NCBI GenBank assembly: GCA_964619585.1
Contig: CAZUCO010000003.1
Coordinates: 1-64,000, forward strand
Reading direction: 5' to 3'
Length of the DNA stretch: 64,000 nt
Source: JASLCR01 sp964619585
GTDB lineage: Bacteria > Patescibacteriota > Saccharimonadia > Saccharimonadales > Saccharimonadaceae
The stretch's first letter is position 1. The number at the start of each line of letters is the position of its first letter. Position numbers and translations under genes: made by a program. Positions 39,742-48,801 of this stretch are shown in pieces. The notes under the pieces were generated by a model, which ran no database searches, was not told the DNA's origin, and saw nothing but the letters and a program-made list of their open reading frames with translations.

Positions 39742-41505
39742 TTATGCTGTATCCGCAGCTACGCGATTCACTTCCTCTAGTGTTGTCAGACCCTGCAGCG
39801 ATTTCAGATATCCATCTTGGCGCATTGTGATCATTCCCTGCTCTATGGCTTTGTGCTGAATCTCAGCACTTGTTGCCCGTTTGACAATCAGATTCTGGAT
39901 TTCTTCAGTCACATCCATGACCTCATAAAGCCCAGCTCGACCCGAATATCCTCGTGGCGTCTGAGGAGTATCTTTCCCCTTGACTAAAGTATAAGCGTTT
40001 TGCCCGGCAAGTGGCAAGTCTTGATAGCCCAAATCCTCTGAAATCTTTACGACATCAGCTTTTGTCTTCGGCAACAGATGGCCGACTGTCGTGGTAATAT
40101 TTTGCGTTTCGATAGGAGTGGAGTTGTAGACATCTCGCTTTTTCGACACTCGACGCACCAATCGCTGACCGATAATTGTATTCACCGTGCTTGCAATTAG
40201 GAACGGCTCGATCCCCATATCGAGCAGTCGCGGCAACACCCCTGCTGCCGAGTTGGTGTGAAGGGTTGAGAACACCAAGTGACCAGTAAGCGCCGCCTGC
40301 ACAGCCAAGTTGGCCGTTTCAGCGTCACGAATCTCACCCACCATCACGACATTGGGGTCCTGACGTAGTATCGAGCGAAGCCCAGAGGCAAATGTCAGGC
40401 CAACATCGGCATTAACCTGTATCTGGTTGACTCCTTCCATTTTGTACTCAACTGGGTCTTCGAGTGTCACAATATTGATACTCTCATCCTTGATTTCTTT
40501 GATGAGCGCATACAGACTCGTTGACTTACCAGAACCAGTCGGACCAGACGTCAGGATCATACCGCTTGGACGGCGTATTCCCTTTTGAATAGCTCTTAGG
40601 GCACGGCCAGCGTATCCCATCTCTTGAAGATCAAAACTGTTGCCCGTCTTGTCGAGTAGACGGATTACTACTTGCTCACCCCACACCACTGGGCTGATTG
40701 CGATACGAAGGTCCACTTCTTTGTCGCTCACTTTGATAGCAAATTGCCCATCCTGGGGAGTACGGTGTTCATCAATCTTTAGGTTCGACAAGATCTTGAT
40801 GCGGCTGACAAGCGCCGGTTCGATACTCTTTGGTAGCTGCATGATCTCTCTCAAAACACCGTCGATACGCACACGAATCTTTAGGGCTTTCTCCAGAGGT
40901 TCGATGTGGATGTCAGACGCCCTCGTCTTGACTGCATATTCCAGAATAGTACTTAGCGCCCGTGATATCGGTGAATCCTGGACAAGTGTCTTGATGTTGC
41001 CTGATTCTTCCCGTGTAACATCCTGTTCACTCTGTTCAGCGGCAGCATCGACAGTCGAGAAGTCAGCCTTGTACTGGTCAAGAACATGTCGAACACCCGC
41101 TTCAGAGGCCATAAGTACCTTGATTGGTCGTTGGATGCGGTTAGCCAGATAGTCGACTGCTTGCACATTGTTGGCATCGATCATCGCTACAGCGAGACGG
41201 TTCTGTATCTCTGCAAGCGGCACGGCCATGAAACGCTCCGCGATATCTTCTGGCAGTAGGTTGAGGATCTTTTCATCAATCACTGAGTTGCTCAAATTGA
41301 CATAGGGTACGCCCGATACCTGAGCAGTGGCATGAGTTGAAAGCTCTTCGTCAATCAAACCTTTTTTTGTCAGTACCGCCAGAATAGGTTGATTAGTTTT
41401 GGCAGCCTCATCAGCGGCCTCATCGATCGAAGCCTGCGCAACCAAACCTTCATCAACCAGTAGTGTCAGGATTCTGTCTTGGAGTTCTGTTGTCAGGAGA
41501 GCCAT
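39742..41505 (-). CDS. pilB: Pilus extension ATPase
   Basis: 587 aa. N-terminal MshE/GspE-N domain (about 1-150), then the motor: GPTGSGKST near 325, VTLEDPVEY, MVGEIRDAET and HLVFSTLHTNSA. Unlike most PilB proteins, the tetracysteine zinc motif expected after the His box is absent (the region reads RLVRRVSKKRDVYNS). Powers pilus assembly. Confidence 0.94.
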   Translation of the reverse strand: MALLTTELQDRILTLLVDEGLVAQASIDEAADEAAKTNQPILAVLTKKGLIDEELSTHATAQVSGVPYVNLSNSVIDEKILNLLPEDIAERFMAVPLAEIQNRLAVAMIDANNVQAVDYLANRIQRPIKVLMASEAGVRHVLDQYKADFSTVDAAAEQSEQDVTREESGNIKTLVQDSPISRALSTILEYAVKTRASDIHIEPLEKALKIRVRIDGVLREIMQLPKSIEPALVSRIKILSNLKIDEHRTPQDGQFAIKVSDKEVDLRIAISPVVWGEQVVIRLLDKTGNSFDLQEMGYAGRALRAIQKGIRRPSGMILTSGPTGSGKSTSLYALIKEIKDESINIVTLEDPVEYKMEGVNQIQVNADVGLTFASGLRSILRQDPNVVMVGEIRDAETANLAVQAALTGHLVFSTLHTNSAAGVLPRLLDMGIEPFLIASTVNTIIGQRLVRRVSKKRDVYNSTPIETQNITTTVGHLLPKTKADVVKISEDLGYQDLPLAGQNAYTLVKGKDTPQTPRGYSGRAGLYEVMDVTEEIQNLIVKRATSAEIQHKAIEQGMITMRQDGYLKSLQGLTTLEEVNRVAADTA

Positions 41506-41517
41506 ACTGTGCCTCCC

Positions 41518-41751
41518 CTATTTTTCACCCGAATTGCCACCAATTGTCACATCGACAGTAGGATTGATCGCTTGGCTATTGAATATATCCGGGTTTGGAG
41601 TACCGATTGTCTCGTTATATCGATCAATCGTCTTGACCTTGACCGCTTCTTGTGGCGGCTTGAGGAATGGAATCGCTGATGCAACAAAGTAAGCCACCAC
41701 CGCACTAACCGAGACGATGAGGATGATCATAGCTATATCTGTTTTCTTCAT
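41518..41751 (-). CDS. Small single-helix protein in pilus operon
   Basis: 77 aa, not recognised. One N-terminal helix (about 6-30), then a short hydrophilic extracytoplasmic tail with VKVKTIDRYN. It lies between the pilO-like gene (overlap 4 nt) and pilB. Position suggests a PilP-like or alignment-complex component, but no PilP homology is visible. Confidence 0.6.
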   Translation of the reverse strand: MKKTDIAMIILIVSVSAVVAYFVASAIPFLKPPQEAVKVKTIDRYNETIGTPNPDIFNSQAINPTVDVTIGGNSGEK

Positions 41752-42431
41752 GGACGCTCACTTTTTTCAGTTAACTCAACCTTCTTTGCGGGGGCATACA
41801 CGGTGTGACCTTCAACATCCATCGTCATCTGGTTTGACTGTCGCTCAATGGTGATACTAGTCACCATAACCGGTCGGATTGAACGCTGGAGATTTGTCAG
41901 GACATCCTTGAGTTTGCCTACTTGCGCACTATCTACTCGGACAGTAAACTGGAAGGCAATCTGGTTTTCGCCAACAGCTGTCTCAGAAGTAGACGCTTCG
42001 CCACTCCCCTCTTCGGCGGCAGGTGTTACGTCACTTGACTCAATCGTTACTCCACCAACACTGAGAAGTTTCTGCTCGAGTGAGGCACCAAACGCCGCTG
42101 AGTTTGCCTGAGCTGGCAATGCATCGAGGATCACTGTTATCGGTTCCGCCCCGTCCAAGCGTGGCGTTGCGCCAAGTGCTGAGTTGGTATTAAGAACACG
42201 TGTTTCATCTTTTAGCTTATCAACAATTTCGTTGTTGTGGCGTAAGTTACTGACTGTCTCCTGTTTTCTACCAATCACTTTTTGGTTAAATACAAGCTGC
42301 TGCCAAAGCGAGTAGGAAACAACGGCCGCGACACTTACAAGTGCTGCAGCAATCGCAATCCATAGAAACATCTTTCGACCAGCGTTCTCAATCTGTTGTC
42401 GTTTTCGAAGTCCAGCGTCTTTCGTTGCCAT
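41748..42431 (-). CDS. pilO: PilO-like alignment protein
   Basis: 227 aa. Short cytoplasmic N-terminus, one helix (about 21-43), coiled coil (about 50-80), then a ferredoxin-like periplasmic-type domain (FQFTVRVDSAQVGKLKDVLTNLQ). Gene order M-N-O and size fit PilO. Overlaps both neighbours by 1-4 nt. Confidence 0.75.
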   Translation of the reverse strand: MATKDAGLRKRQQIENAGRKMFLWIAIAAALVSVAAVVSYSLWQQLVFNQKVIGRKQETVSNLRHNNEIVDKLKDETRVLNTNSALGATPRLDGAEPITVILDALPAQANSAAFGASLEQKLLSVGGVTIESSDVTPAAEEGSGEASTSETAVGENQIAFQFTVRVDSAQVGKLKDVLTNLQRSIRPVMVTSITIERQSNQMTMDVEGHTVYAPAKKVELTEKSERP

Positions 42432-43144
42432 TACTGTGTCCCTTCTTTCCCACCAAATAAGCTCGATGGCACGCCTGTAGCGGAGTCAGTCGCATTTTGT
42501 TTTTGTGGGGCTACGACCCGACCATTCTTGGCGTTTGCGCTGAAAAGTTCAGATGCATAGGTAAAGCTGATACTAAAGTTTAGCCCGCGCTTACCATTTA
42601 CGTCTTCACCCGACTGTCGTTCGCCATCAGTGATTGATGAAGCTAGGTCGACTGACCGAGTCTCGCCATTTTCGTTGAACTCAAACTTTGTCTGAGCCAG
42701 AGTCTTCTTGAATACCTCGAGCGCTTCGTACCCATTCTCAGCTGTGGCATCTACCGTCACTGTTCCGTCTTCACTGTTCATGGCAAGCTTGTTGATCACC
42801 ACACGGTTTTTACCCGTTGGCACAACTGTACTCAAAACGTCAAAGATGCGTGAACTAATGATCTTCTCACTATGCAGTGAGTCGATCTCCGACAGTTGAC
42901 TTTGGACCGTTAGCGTTTGAGGAAGATCTTTGACCTGGCTAAGCTTCTGGAATTCATCCTTGATAGCGCCGTCTGCCTGTAGCTGCAGCACTGACTGGGC
43001 ACCAAAGACATACACAGCAAGTAGCACGACTACACCGCCCGCTGCAAGTGATACCAAGACAGCAATCGATGTTACTAGGGTACGCTGTTTGCGTGCCTTG
43101 AGAAGCGACAGTTTAACGTCGGGGATTAGATTAATTTCAATCAT
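42431..43144 (-). CDS. pilN: PilN-like alignment protein
   Basis: 237 aa. Begins MIEINLIPDVKL, the conserved PilN motif (INLLP) that docks into PilM. One helix (about 22-48) is followed by an extracytoplasmic domain. Overlaps pilM by 4 nt. Confidence 0.82.
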   Translation of the reverse strand: MIEINLIPDVKLSLLKARKQRTLVTSIAVLVSLAAGGVVVLLAVYVFGAQSVLQLQADGAIKDEFQKLSQVKDLPQTLTVQSQLSEIDSLHSEKIISSRIFDVLSTVVPTGKNRVVINKLAMNSEDGTVTVDATAENGYEALEVFKKTLAQTKFEFNENGETRSVDLASSITDGERQSGEDVNGKRGLNFSISFTYASELFSANAKNGRVVAPQKQNATDSATGVPSSLFGGKEGTQ

Positions 43145-44190
43145 AAGTTGTTCATCCTTTGCGCGAGACCCACAACAGTCGCAAACTCGTTGGCTATTGG
43201 CAGAAGTTGTTGCTGATCAGCCTGAGACACCCTCACTTTTTGCCATGGATTAGCTGCAGACGCCTGGATATTTGCTTTTGAACTGATGTAATCACCGAAT
43301 CGTGGCACCGTGACAGCAAAACCAGATAGCAGGACACCACCCACAGGAGTGTTTGGGTAGCGGGTTTGGAAAAACTTGACGGACTTTACGAGCTCGCTCA
43401 CAAAGTTCTCTAGCACGCTCTCCACCGCCCGGTAGACCTGACCCTCGAGACGATCTGGGGCAAGGCCAAATTTCAATATAAACTGGCGCGCCTGATCATC
43501 CTTGACGTTCAGGTTTTGCACTGCCGCTTTGACAAGTGCATTGAGTCCCATTGGTATTGTGCGAACAAGACGAGGTGCATCGCCATAGGTGATCGCAATA
43601 TCTGTTGCCTGCTCACCCATGTCAACAATCAGTCGTGCATCAGCGATGTTGGCAGGCAGGAGCGAGCGTATCATAGCGATCGGGTCTGGCTCGACGGCAA
43701 TCACGTTGAACCCAAGTGATTCAACAAAATCAAGCTGGCCTTCAACATATTCATTCGCAGTGCTCGTCAGAAGCACCTCCTGCTGTTTAGGATCATGCAA
43801 GCTCTGGCCCAGTAGTCGCCAGTCGACCTTGGCCTCATCAACTGCCATCGGGATATATTGATCAATCTGGTACTTGATAGTGCTTCGAAGCTCAGCTTCG
43901 CTCATAGTCGGCACATCGATGACAGTAGTAAAGGTCTTTTGTGATGGCAGCCCAAACACAACATCACGCGCCTTGACGCCGCTCTGCCCAACTGCGGTCA
44001 TGATCACCTCACCAAGTCGTTGTCGCGCCTCTGGAGAGTCAGCCGCTGTAAGCTTGCCGTCGACAGGAGCGTAGCCATAGTGTTGCAGTGTCCAGCTATC
44101 TTTGCCTGCACGTCCAAGCTGCACTACTCTAATAGCGTTGGTGCCAATATCGAGTGCGAAAAAGTCGCCCGCCCCTTTTAGTAATGCCAT
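43141..44190 (-). CDS. pilM: PilM, actin-like pilus assembly ATPase
   Basis: 349 aa from the ATG at 44190, which has GAGGAG 4 nt upstream. Actin/FtsA-like fold: FFALDIGTNAIRVVQL (phosphate 1), LIVDMGEQATDIAI (phosphate 2) and GVLLSGFAVTVP (adenosine motif). Cytoplasmic partner of PilN. Confidence 0.92.
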   Translation of the reverse strand: MALLKGAGDFFALDIGTNAIRVVQLGRAGKDSWTLQHYGYAPVDGKLTAADSPEARQRLGEVIMTAVGQSGVKARDVVFGLPSQKTFTTVIDVPTMSEAELRSTIKYQIDQYIPMAVDEAKVDWRLLGQSLHDPKQQEVLLTSTANEYVEGQLDFVESLGFNVIAVEPDPIAMIRSLLPANIADARLIVDMGEQATDIAITYGDAPRLVRTIPMGLNALVKAAVQNLNVKDDQARQFILKFGLAPDRLEGQVYRAVESVLENFVSELVKSVKFFQTRYPNTPVGGVLLSGFAVTVPRFGDYISSKANIQASAANPWQKVRVSQADQQQLLPIANEFATVVGLAQRMNNL

Positions 44191-44243
44191 AATACTCCTC
44201 ATTATACATAAGCGTTTTGACAGGAGCAAGCGATTTTCACCAC

Positions 44244-46391
44244 TTAGAATCGTGGCGGCAATTCACTCACGTAGTCAGTAGTGGCGACTGGCGTGCCGCT
44301 ACCACTGCCGAACGACGATAGATGTGCATCGGGTCGCAGATTAAATACTTCTGCGGATTTGTTCATACTGTTTTTCTTCTCCTCATTAGAAGCACCGTCA
44401 AGCGTACTTCCTGCGGTTCGGAAAAGATAGATTTTTCCAGCGTACACGGGACCATTAAATCGAAGCTGCGTACCACAAACCTCTGTTGAGAGCTTTGCCC
44501 CTGGATTATTACGATCTATTTGCGAACATGTATTGATCCAACCTTCATCACTTTCCGTGCCTGTAGTTATCAGCCATGGATCAATCTGTTCAACGTTTTC
44601 ACTTATATCAAAGCTCTTCGCAAAGATCCGTACTCGAGGGAGCTTTGAGATACCGGTGTAACTATTTGCATATTTCAGATCATTACTGATAGTAAATATA
44701 CCGTCACACACGTAATCGTTACGTCCAGTCAAGTTTACATTGCCACTACTACAGACTGAGGTGGCACCCTGTGGCGTCGTAGGGCGATTCGTCACCACAC
44801 TGCCAAAGCAGCCATAACTTGGCGATGTAGCTCCTATCGCAGCACATGAATCATTAATATTGCTAAAGGTTAGGAGATTTCTGTTCGCTAGAGTCGAGTT
44901 ACTGCCTTTATTAAGTCCAGCGCCAGATGCCATTCCACTGGTTGCTATGCCGCTCTTAGTCTCGTTGTGAATAAGCCCATTAGTGAATACACCGTACTCA
45001 CCCCAGCTGCCATATATACCATTAACACCGGCTTGGGTAATAACTGTCAGACTTGTCGATATAGCTAAACTGCCGCCTGGCAGACTTGCGTTGCCCACAA
45101 CACGCAGGTCACCACCCCATACCTGAACAGAGGGTTGTCTACCCGACATTGAACAAGTCATATTACTATGACGCCACCCGCTCTTTTGAGGGGTAGGGTT
45201 CCGGACAGAAGTCATATAGCAGATCACTTCACCTAAAGCTGCGTCTGGCTCATCCGAAAAGTTACCGGTATCTGCTGGCGATGCAGGGCCACTCTTGATT
45301 GCGTCGTCACATGTCACCATATCTCCAGAAGCCCGAGCGGCTGCCGTAGCATAGGTACATGGGCTACTAGAAGAATCAGTATAGGCGGCATTTTGTGCAG
45401 TGTCCTTTGGCCAGGTCTTAAATTTCAGCCGCGCGACCTCCCATGGATGGCTACCATACACATCACCCGACCCAGGGGCCTGTGTTACCCTACCTCTAGT
45501 CTGGAACTTCATCGGGTCAGTGGAGTAGCGCGGGATTGAGTTGATAGTCGGAACTAAATTATAGGGGCCAGAGTATCTCCATGAGTAGTTAACTGTCACC
45601 GTTCGACAAACACTCGTGTCTGACTGCCCAGCGCCTTGACCTGTATACCAAAAATACTGACAAATATCGCCGCTTAGACTGTCACTACCACTCGACCTGG
45701 TGCCACTATGTACCTTGCCCGTAAGACGAGGGACAGGTAGTGAACGGACTTGATCATTGTTGCTAGGGTTTCCACTCGCAGGCCGGTCTTTCTTCTGCAT
45801 AATCAACGATTTGAATATACCCGTTGTGCAGTCATGGTTATGACCTGGTATGTTACGGTGTCGTTTATCAGTTGGCGATTCTGCTGCTTTACCATTAACT
45901 GCGCACCCCAACGACGGGTTTACCTTGTCATTACTCGTACCTTTGTCGATGTACTTTACGCAGTCCCAGGCAATATTCTCAAGTACCCCACCAACATTTG
46001 TTTGTCCACCTCCATAATATCCAGCGTTTGGACAAAATTTGGGACTAAAAATAGCATAGGATTCAGTGCTCTTGTCACACTCGCGCCATTGTACATTCGT
46101 TATAAAGTTCAGCGTGCTTTCTGGTGAGCCAATAGTGATATCAGCACCCGTGATCCAGGCTTCAAAATTTGGCTTATCGCGTCCTTTTGAACAGAGCTTA
46201 CCGCTAGGACTAGTTGGTGATACACTGTCCACGCGGGCAGTTAAAGTACCTCCGTTAGATGTGATTATCGTATTAGCTTGTGCAACTTCAGTCGGCTGCG
46301 ATGCCAACAGAAAAGAAAAAAAAGCCACACTAGCTGCCACGATGAGAAAAATTCGTGATAGCCAGTTTGTTTTCAGCCTTCGGATAAGCAT
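44244..46391 (-). CDS. Large secreted protein upstream of pilM
   Basis: 715 aa from the ATG at 46391, chosen because a signal peptide (WLSRIFLIVAASVAFFSFLL...) follows. About 16 cysteines are spread through the protein, and it is rich in Ser, Gly, Asn and Thr. No transmembrane helix after the signal. Family not recognised. It is 53 nt upstream of pilM on the same strand, so a pilus-associated adhesin or PilY1-like tip role is plausible but unproven. Confidence 0.65.
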   Translation of the reverse strand: MLIRRLKTNWLSRIFLIVAASVAFFSFLLASQPTEVAQANTIITSNGGTLTARVDSVSPTSPSGKLCSKGRDKPNFEAWITGADITIGSPESTLNFITNVQWRECDKSTESYAIFSPKFCPNAGYYGGGQTNVGGVLENIAWDCVKYIDKGTSNDKVNPSLGCAVNGKAAESPTDKRHRNIPGHNHDCTTGIFKSLIMQKKDRPASGNPSNNDQVRSLPVPRLTGKVHSGTRSSGSDSLSGDICQYFWYTGQGAGQSDTSVCRTVTVNYSWRYSGPYNLVPTINSIPRYSTDPMKFQTRGRVTQAPGSGDVYGSHPWEVARLKFKTWPKDTAQNAAYTDSSSSPCTYATAAARASGDMVTCDDAIKSGPASPADTGNFSDEPDAALGEVICYMTSVRNPTPQKSGWRHSNMTCSMSGRQPSVQVWGGDLRVVGNASLPGGSLAISTSLTVITQAGVNGIYGSWGEYGVFTNGLIHNETKSGIATSGMASGAGLNKGSNSTLANRNLLTFSNINDSCAAIGATSPSYGCFGSVVTNRPTTPQGATSVCSSGNVNLTGRNDYVCDGIFTISNDLKYANSYTGISKLPRVRIFAKSFDISENVEQIDPWLITTGTESDEGWINTCSQIDRNNPGAKLSTEVCGTQLRFNGPVYAGKIYLFRTAGSTLDGASNEEKKNSMNKSAEVFNLRPDAHLSSFGSGSGTPVATTDYVSELPPRF

Positions 46392-46453
46392 ATGTATTAT
46401 ATTAAACAGCAAGTGCAACGTACATGCAAACACATGTGGTGATTCCCTGAAAT

Positions 46454-46508
46454 GAAGCAACCCCACCCCCCGTGCGATGATGCACGAGAGGCGGGGTTTG
46501 GTTGCTTC
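46454..46508 (-). terminator. GC-rich hairpin after the 231-aa gene
   Basis: A long GC-rich inverted repeat: GAAGCAACCCC (46454-46464) with GGGG...GGTTGCTTC (46493-46508), inner CGTGC/GCACG. It lies 6 nt past the stop. U content after the stem is poor (TTCATTTC), so termination is plausible but not certain. Confidence 0.6.
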
Positions 46509-46513
46509 CAGGC

Positions 46514-47209
46514 TCACTGCAGCCGACGGGCGGCGCAGTACGAGGTCGCTTCCCGAGCATCCCGGAGCTGCGCCCGGTACGCGACGACGTCCGACTTCGC
46601 GTGCCTCACCATGACCTTGGCGCCGTTGAGCTGGACCTTGGCCTTCCGGAGGGCGACCTTGGCCCTGCGGACCTTCTTGGCCGCGCGGTGCTTCTTGCCC
46701 TTCTTGGCCTTGCTCAGCGCCTTCTGGGCCTTGACGACGGCCCGCTTGGCCTTGTTGAACTGAGCCATGGCCTTGTTGAACTGAGCCATGGCGTTGACGA
46801 GAAGCTGCTGCTTCGTGGTGGCGTCGTCGTTGCCGCCGCCACTGGACGAGTAGTACTCCACCGTCTCAGTCCGGGGGTTGGCAGTGCCGACCCCGTAGGT
46901 GATGGTGACGAAGTTCGTGGCCTGGTAGGCCTCGTCGGCACACAGGACGACTCCGTTGCCGTAGCCGACGACTGTCGCCGACTGGGAGCCGTAGGTCGGA
47001 TCGCTGTACTTGATCTCGATCTTGGTGGTGTAGTCCCGCACGTCACTCTGGAACGTGAGCCGGTCCGACGGAGCGCTCTGCCCCATCACGTACTTGCCCG
47101 CGACGTACTGGACGCAGCCCGGGCCACACGGAGTGGCTCGGGCAGGCACTGTGCCGTAGGTCGTCAGCCCGAAGGCCAAAGCAACCAAGAGCACGAGAAA
47201 TCTCCTCAT
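46514..47209 (-). CDS. GC-rich secreted protein with Lys/Ala-rich helix
   Basis: 231 aa, not recognised. Signal peptide MRRFLVLLVALAFGLTTYGTVPARA, a small domain with CGPGC and one further Cys (to about 125), then a ~95-residue Ala/Lys/Arg-rich helix with a duplicated AMAQFNK heptad (a 21-bp direct repeat at about 46751-46791). The gene is about 60-65% GC with C/G-ending codons, against about 47% in neighbours. Shine-Dalgarno GGAAGGA. Probably acquired from a high-GC bacterium such as an actinobacterium. Confidence 0.7.
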   Translation of the reverse strand: MRRFLVLLVALAFGLTTYGTVPARATPCGPGCVQYVAGKYVMGQSAPSDRLTFQSDVRDYTTKIEIKYSDPTYGSQSATVVGYGNGVVLCADEAYQATNFVTITYGVGTANPRTETVEYYSSSGGGNDDATTKQQLLVNAMAQFNKAMAQFNKAKRAVVKAQKALSKAKKGKKHRAAKKVRRAKVALRKAKVQLNGAKVMVRHAKSDVVAYRAQLRDAREATSYCAARRLQ

Positions 47210-47513
47210 GTTGGTCCTTCCGGTAGGTAGGATGAATCGTAGAGCCTGAAAGTTAAATGTGCCCCCGCGGAAAGCGGAATTACATCAACGCTTCCAGGAC
47301 ACTGCGATCCATACGGTGTACAGATTACCTAAATTATCTCATAAAGCTACACAAATAGAAAGCACAAGTAGTTTGATTATTCAAGGATTAAATCTACAAC
47401 GAAGCTGTGGATACTTATTCAGATCACTTAACAAATAAGCCAAATCCCCTTACGCTTCATTGGATACGAACGGATATGGTGATCCTACCCCTGTTTTGTT
47501 ATAATACTCACAT

Positions 47514-48593
47514 ATGTCACTCTCGATCGGCATCGTAGGTCTCCCCAACGTCGGCAAGTCGACGCTTTTTAATGCGCTTACTAATAGCGAGATTTTGGCC
47601 GCCAACTATCCATTCGCTACGATCGAGCCAAATACTGGTATCGTGCCAGTGCCCGACGAGCGACTCAACGTCCTGAAAGATATATATAACTCTGAGAAGA
47701 TCCTCCCTGCAACAGTCACATTTGTTGACATTGCCGGTCTGGTGGCAGGTGCAAGCAAAGGAGAAGGTCTCGGCAACAAATTTCTCGCCAATATTCGTCA
47801 GTGTGATGCGATTGTACACATCGTACGTGCTTTTCATAGCAGCGATATCCTCCGGCACGACGACAGTGAGGTAAACCCCGAAGCAGATATTGAGATCATC
47901 AATACCGAGCTTATCTTGGCCGATCTAGAAACACTGCAAAAACGCGTACCTGCCCTGCAAAAAGAAGCCAAGGCCAAACCAGCCGCACGTGAAAAACTCA
48001 GCTACCTCGAGAGTCTTATCCGTCATCTCGAGACAGGCACGCCACTATCTGGCCTCCCTTCTCTTGATACTGAAGCAATCGCAGACCTCCACCTTCTAAC
48101 CGCCAAGCCGGTTATCTACGCATTCAATGTTGACGAGGCGACACTGGTTGATAGCGAAGCACAGGCAAAGTTAAACACTCTCGTGGCGCCAGCCCGAACA
48201 CTTTTTGTGTGCGCCAAGCTCGAAGAAGAACTCAAAGGCCTCGATGAAAGCGATGCCAAAGAACTGCTTGAGAGCTATGGAGTAGAAGATACTGGTCTTG
48301 TACAGATGATCCATGCCGCATATGAGACGCTGGGACTACAAAGCTATCTGACTGCCGGACCAAAGGAAGTGCGAGCTTGGACGATCAAGCGAGGCTACAC
48401 TGCACCACAAGCTGCAGGGGTGATCCACACTGATTTTGAACGAGGTTTTATTGCTGCACAAATTGTTGATTATGATGATCTCGTGACTGCCGGCAGCGAA
48501 CAAGCAGCCAAGGCAGCTGGAAAAGTACGCACTGAGGGCAAAGACTATGTCATGCAGCCCGGCGATGTCGTAGAATTCAGATTTAACGTTTAA
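47514..48593 (+). CDS. ychF: Ribosome-binding ATPase YchF
   Basis: 359 aa, complete. Obg-related P-loop protein that binds ribosomes and prefers ATP. G1 GLPNVGKST at residues 8-16, G3 DIAGLVAGAS, C-terminal TGS domain (RAWTIKRGYTAPQAAG ... YVMQPGDVVEFRFNV). The ATG is 8 nt after an extended -10 (TGT TATAAT), so nearly leaderless. GC content is normal, in contrast to both flanking genes. Confidence 0.96.
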   Translation: MSLSIGIVGLPNVGKSTLFNALTNSEILAANYPFATIEPNTGIVPVPDERLNVLKDIYNSEKILPATVTFVDIAGLVAGASKGEGLGNKFLANIRQCDAIVHIVRAFHSSDILRHDDSEVNPEADIEIINTELILADLETLQKRVPALQKEAKAKPAAREKLSYLESLIRHLETGTPLSGLPSLDTEAIADLHLLTAKPVIYAFNVDEATLVDSEAQAKLNTLVAPARTLFVCAKLEEELKGLDESDAKELLESYGVEDTGLVQMIHAAYETLGLQSYLTAGPKEVRAWTIKRGYTAPQAAGVIHTDFERGFIAAQIVDYDDLVTAGSEQAAKAAGKVRTEGKDYVMQPGDVVEFRFNV

Positions 48594-48628
48594 GGAGGGG
48601 TTCACCCGCCCCCTCCGTTTCATTTTTG
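48594..48628 (+). terminator. ychF terminator
   Basis: GGAGGGG (48594-48600) with CCCCTCC (48609-48615), 8-nt loop, then GTTTCATTTTT, directly after the stop codon. Confidence 0.8.
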
Positions 48629-48801
48629 GAGTAAATCCAAAAAATCACTCCACCCTCAAGTCTCCATCGCCTATGGCGACTGTCGACTTGCTCAGTTTAC
48701 ACTTCGTTATAAAAATTCTTTAGAAATTAAACTAGCGGAGCGTCCGCCAGAGCAGACCGGCCATTTCTGGCTGATCCACTCCGGCGAACACCCCGCGAAC
48801 A
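48629..48801. other. Gap between ychF and the GC-rich gene
   Basis: About 170 nt. The left part is AT-rich and nothing is recognised in it. From about 48740 the sequence becomes GC-rich, continuing beyond the stop of the convergent gene, so the acquired segment may extend slightly past the coding region. Confidence 0.4.

Noticed and set aside
40640..41152. 170-aa plus-strand frame opposite pilB
   Set aside because: Ser/Arg/Thr-rich antisense shadow of a strongly conserved ATPase gene.
46502..47230. 242-aa open frame on the plus strand, opposite the GC-rich gene
   Set aside because: Low-stop antisense frame caused by high GC. The minus-strand frame has a signal peptide, a Shine-Dalgarno and sensible composition; the plus-strand product is Leu/Gly/Arg/Val-rich with no features.
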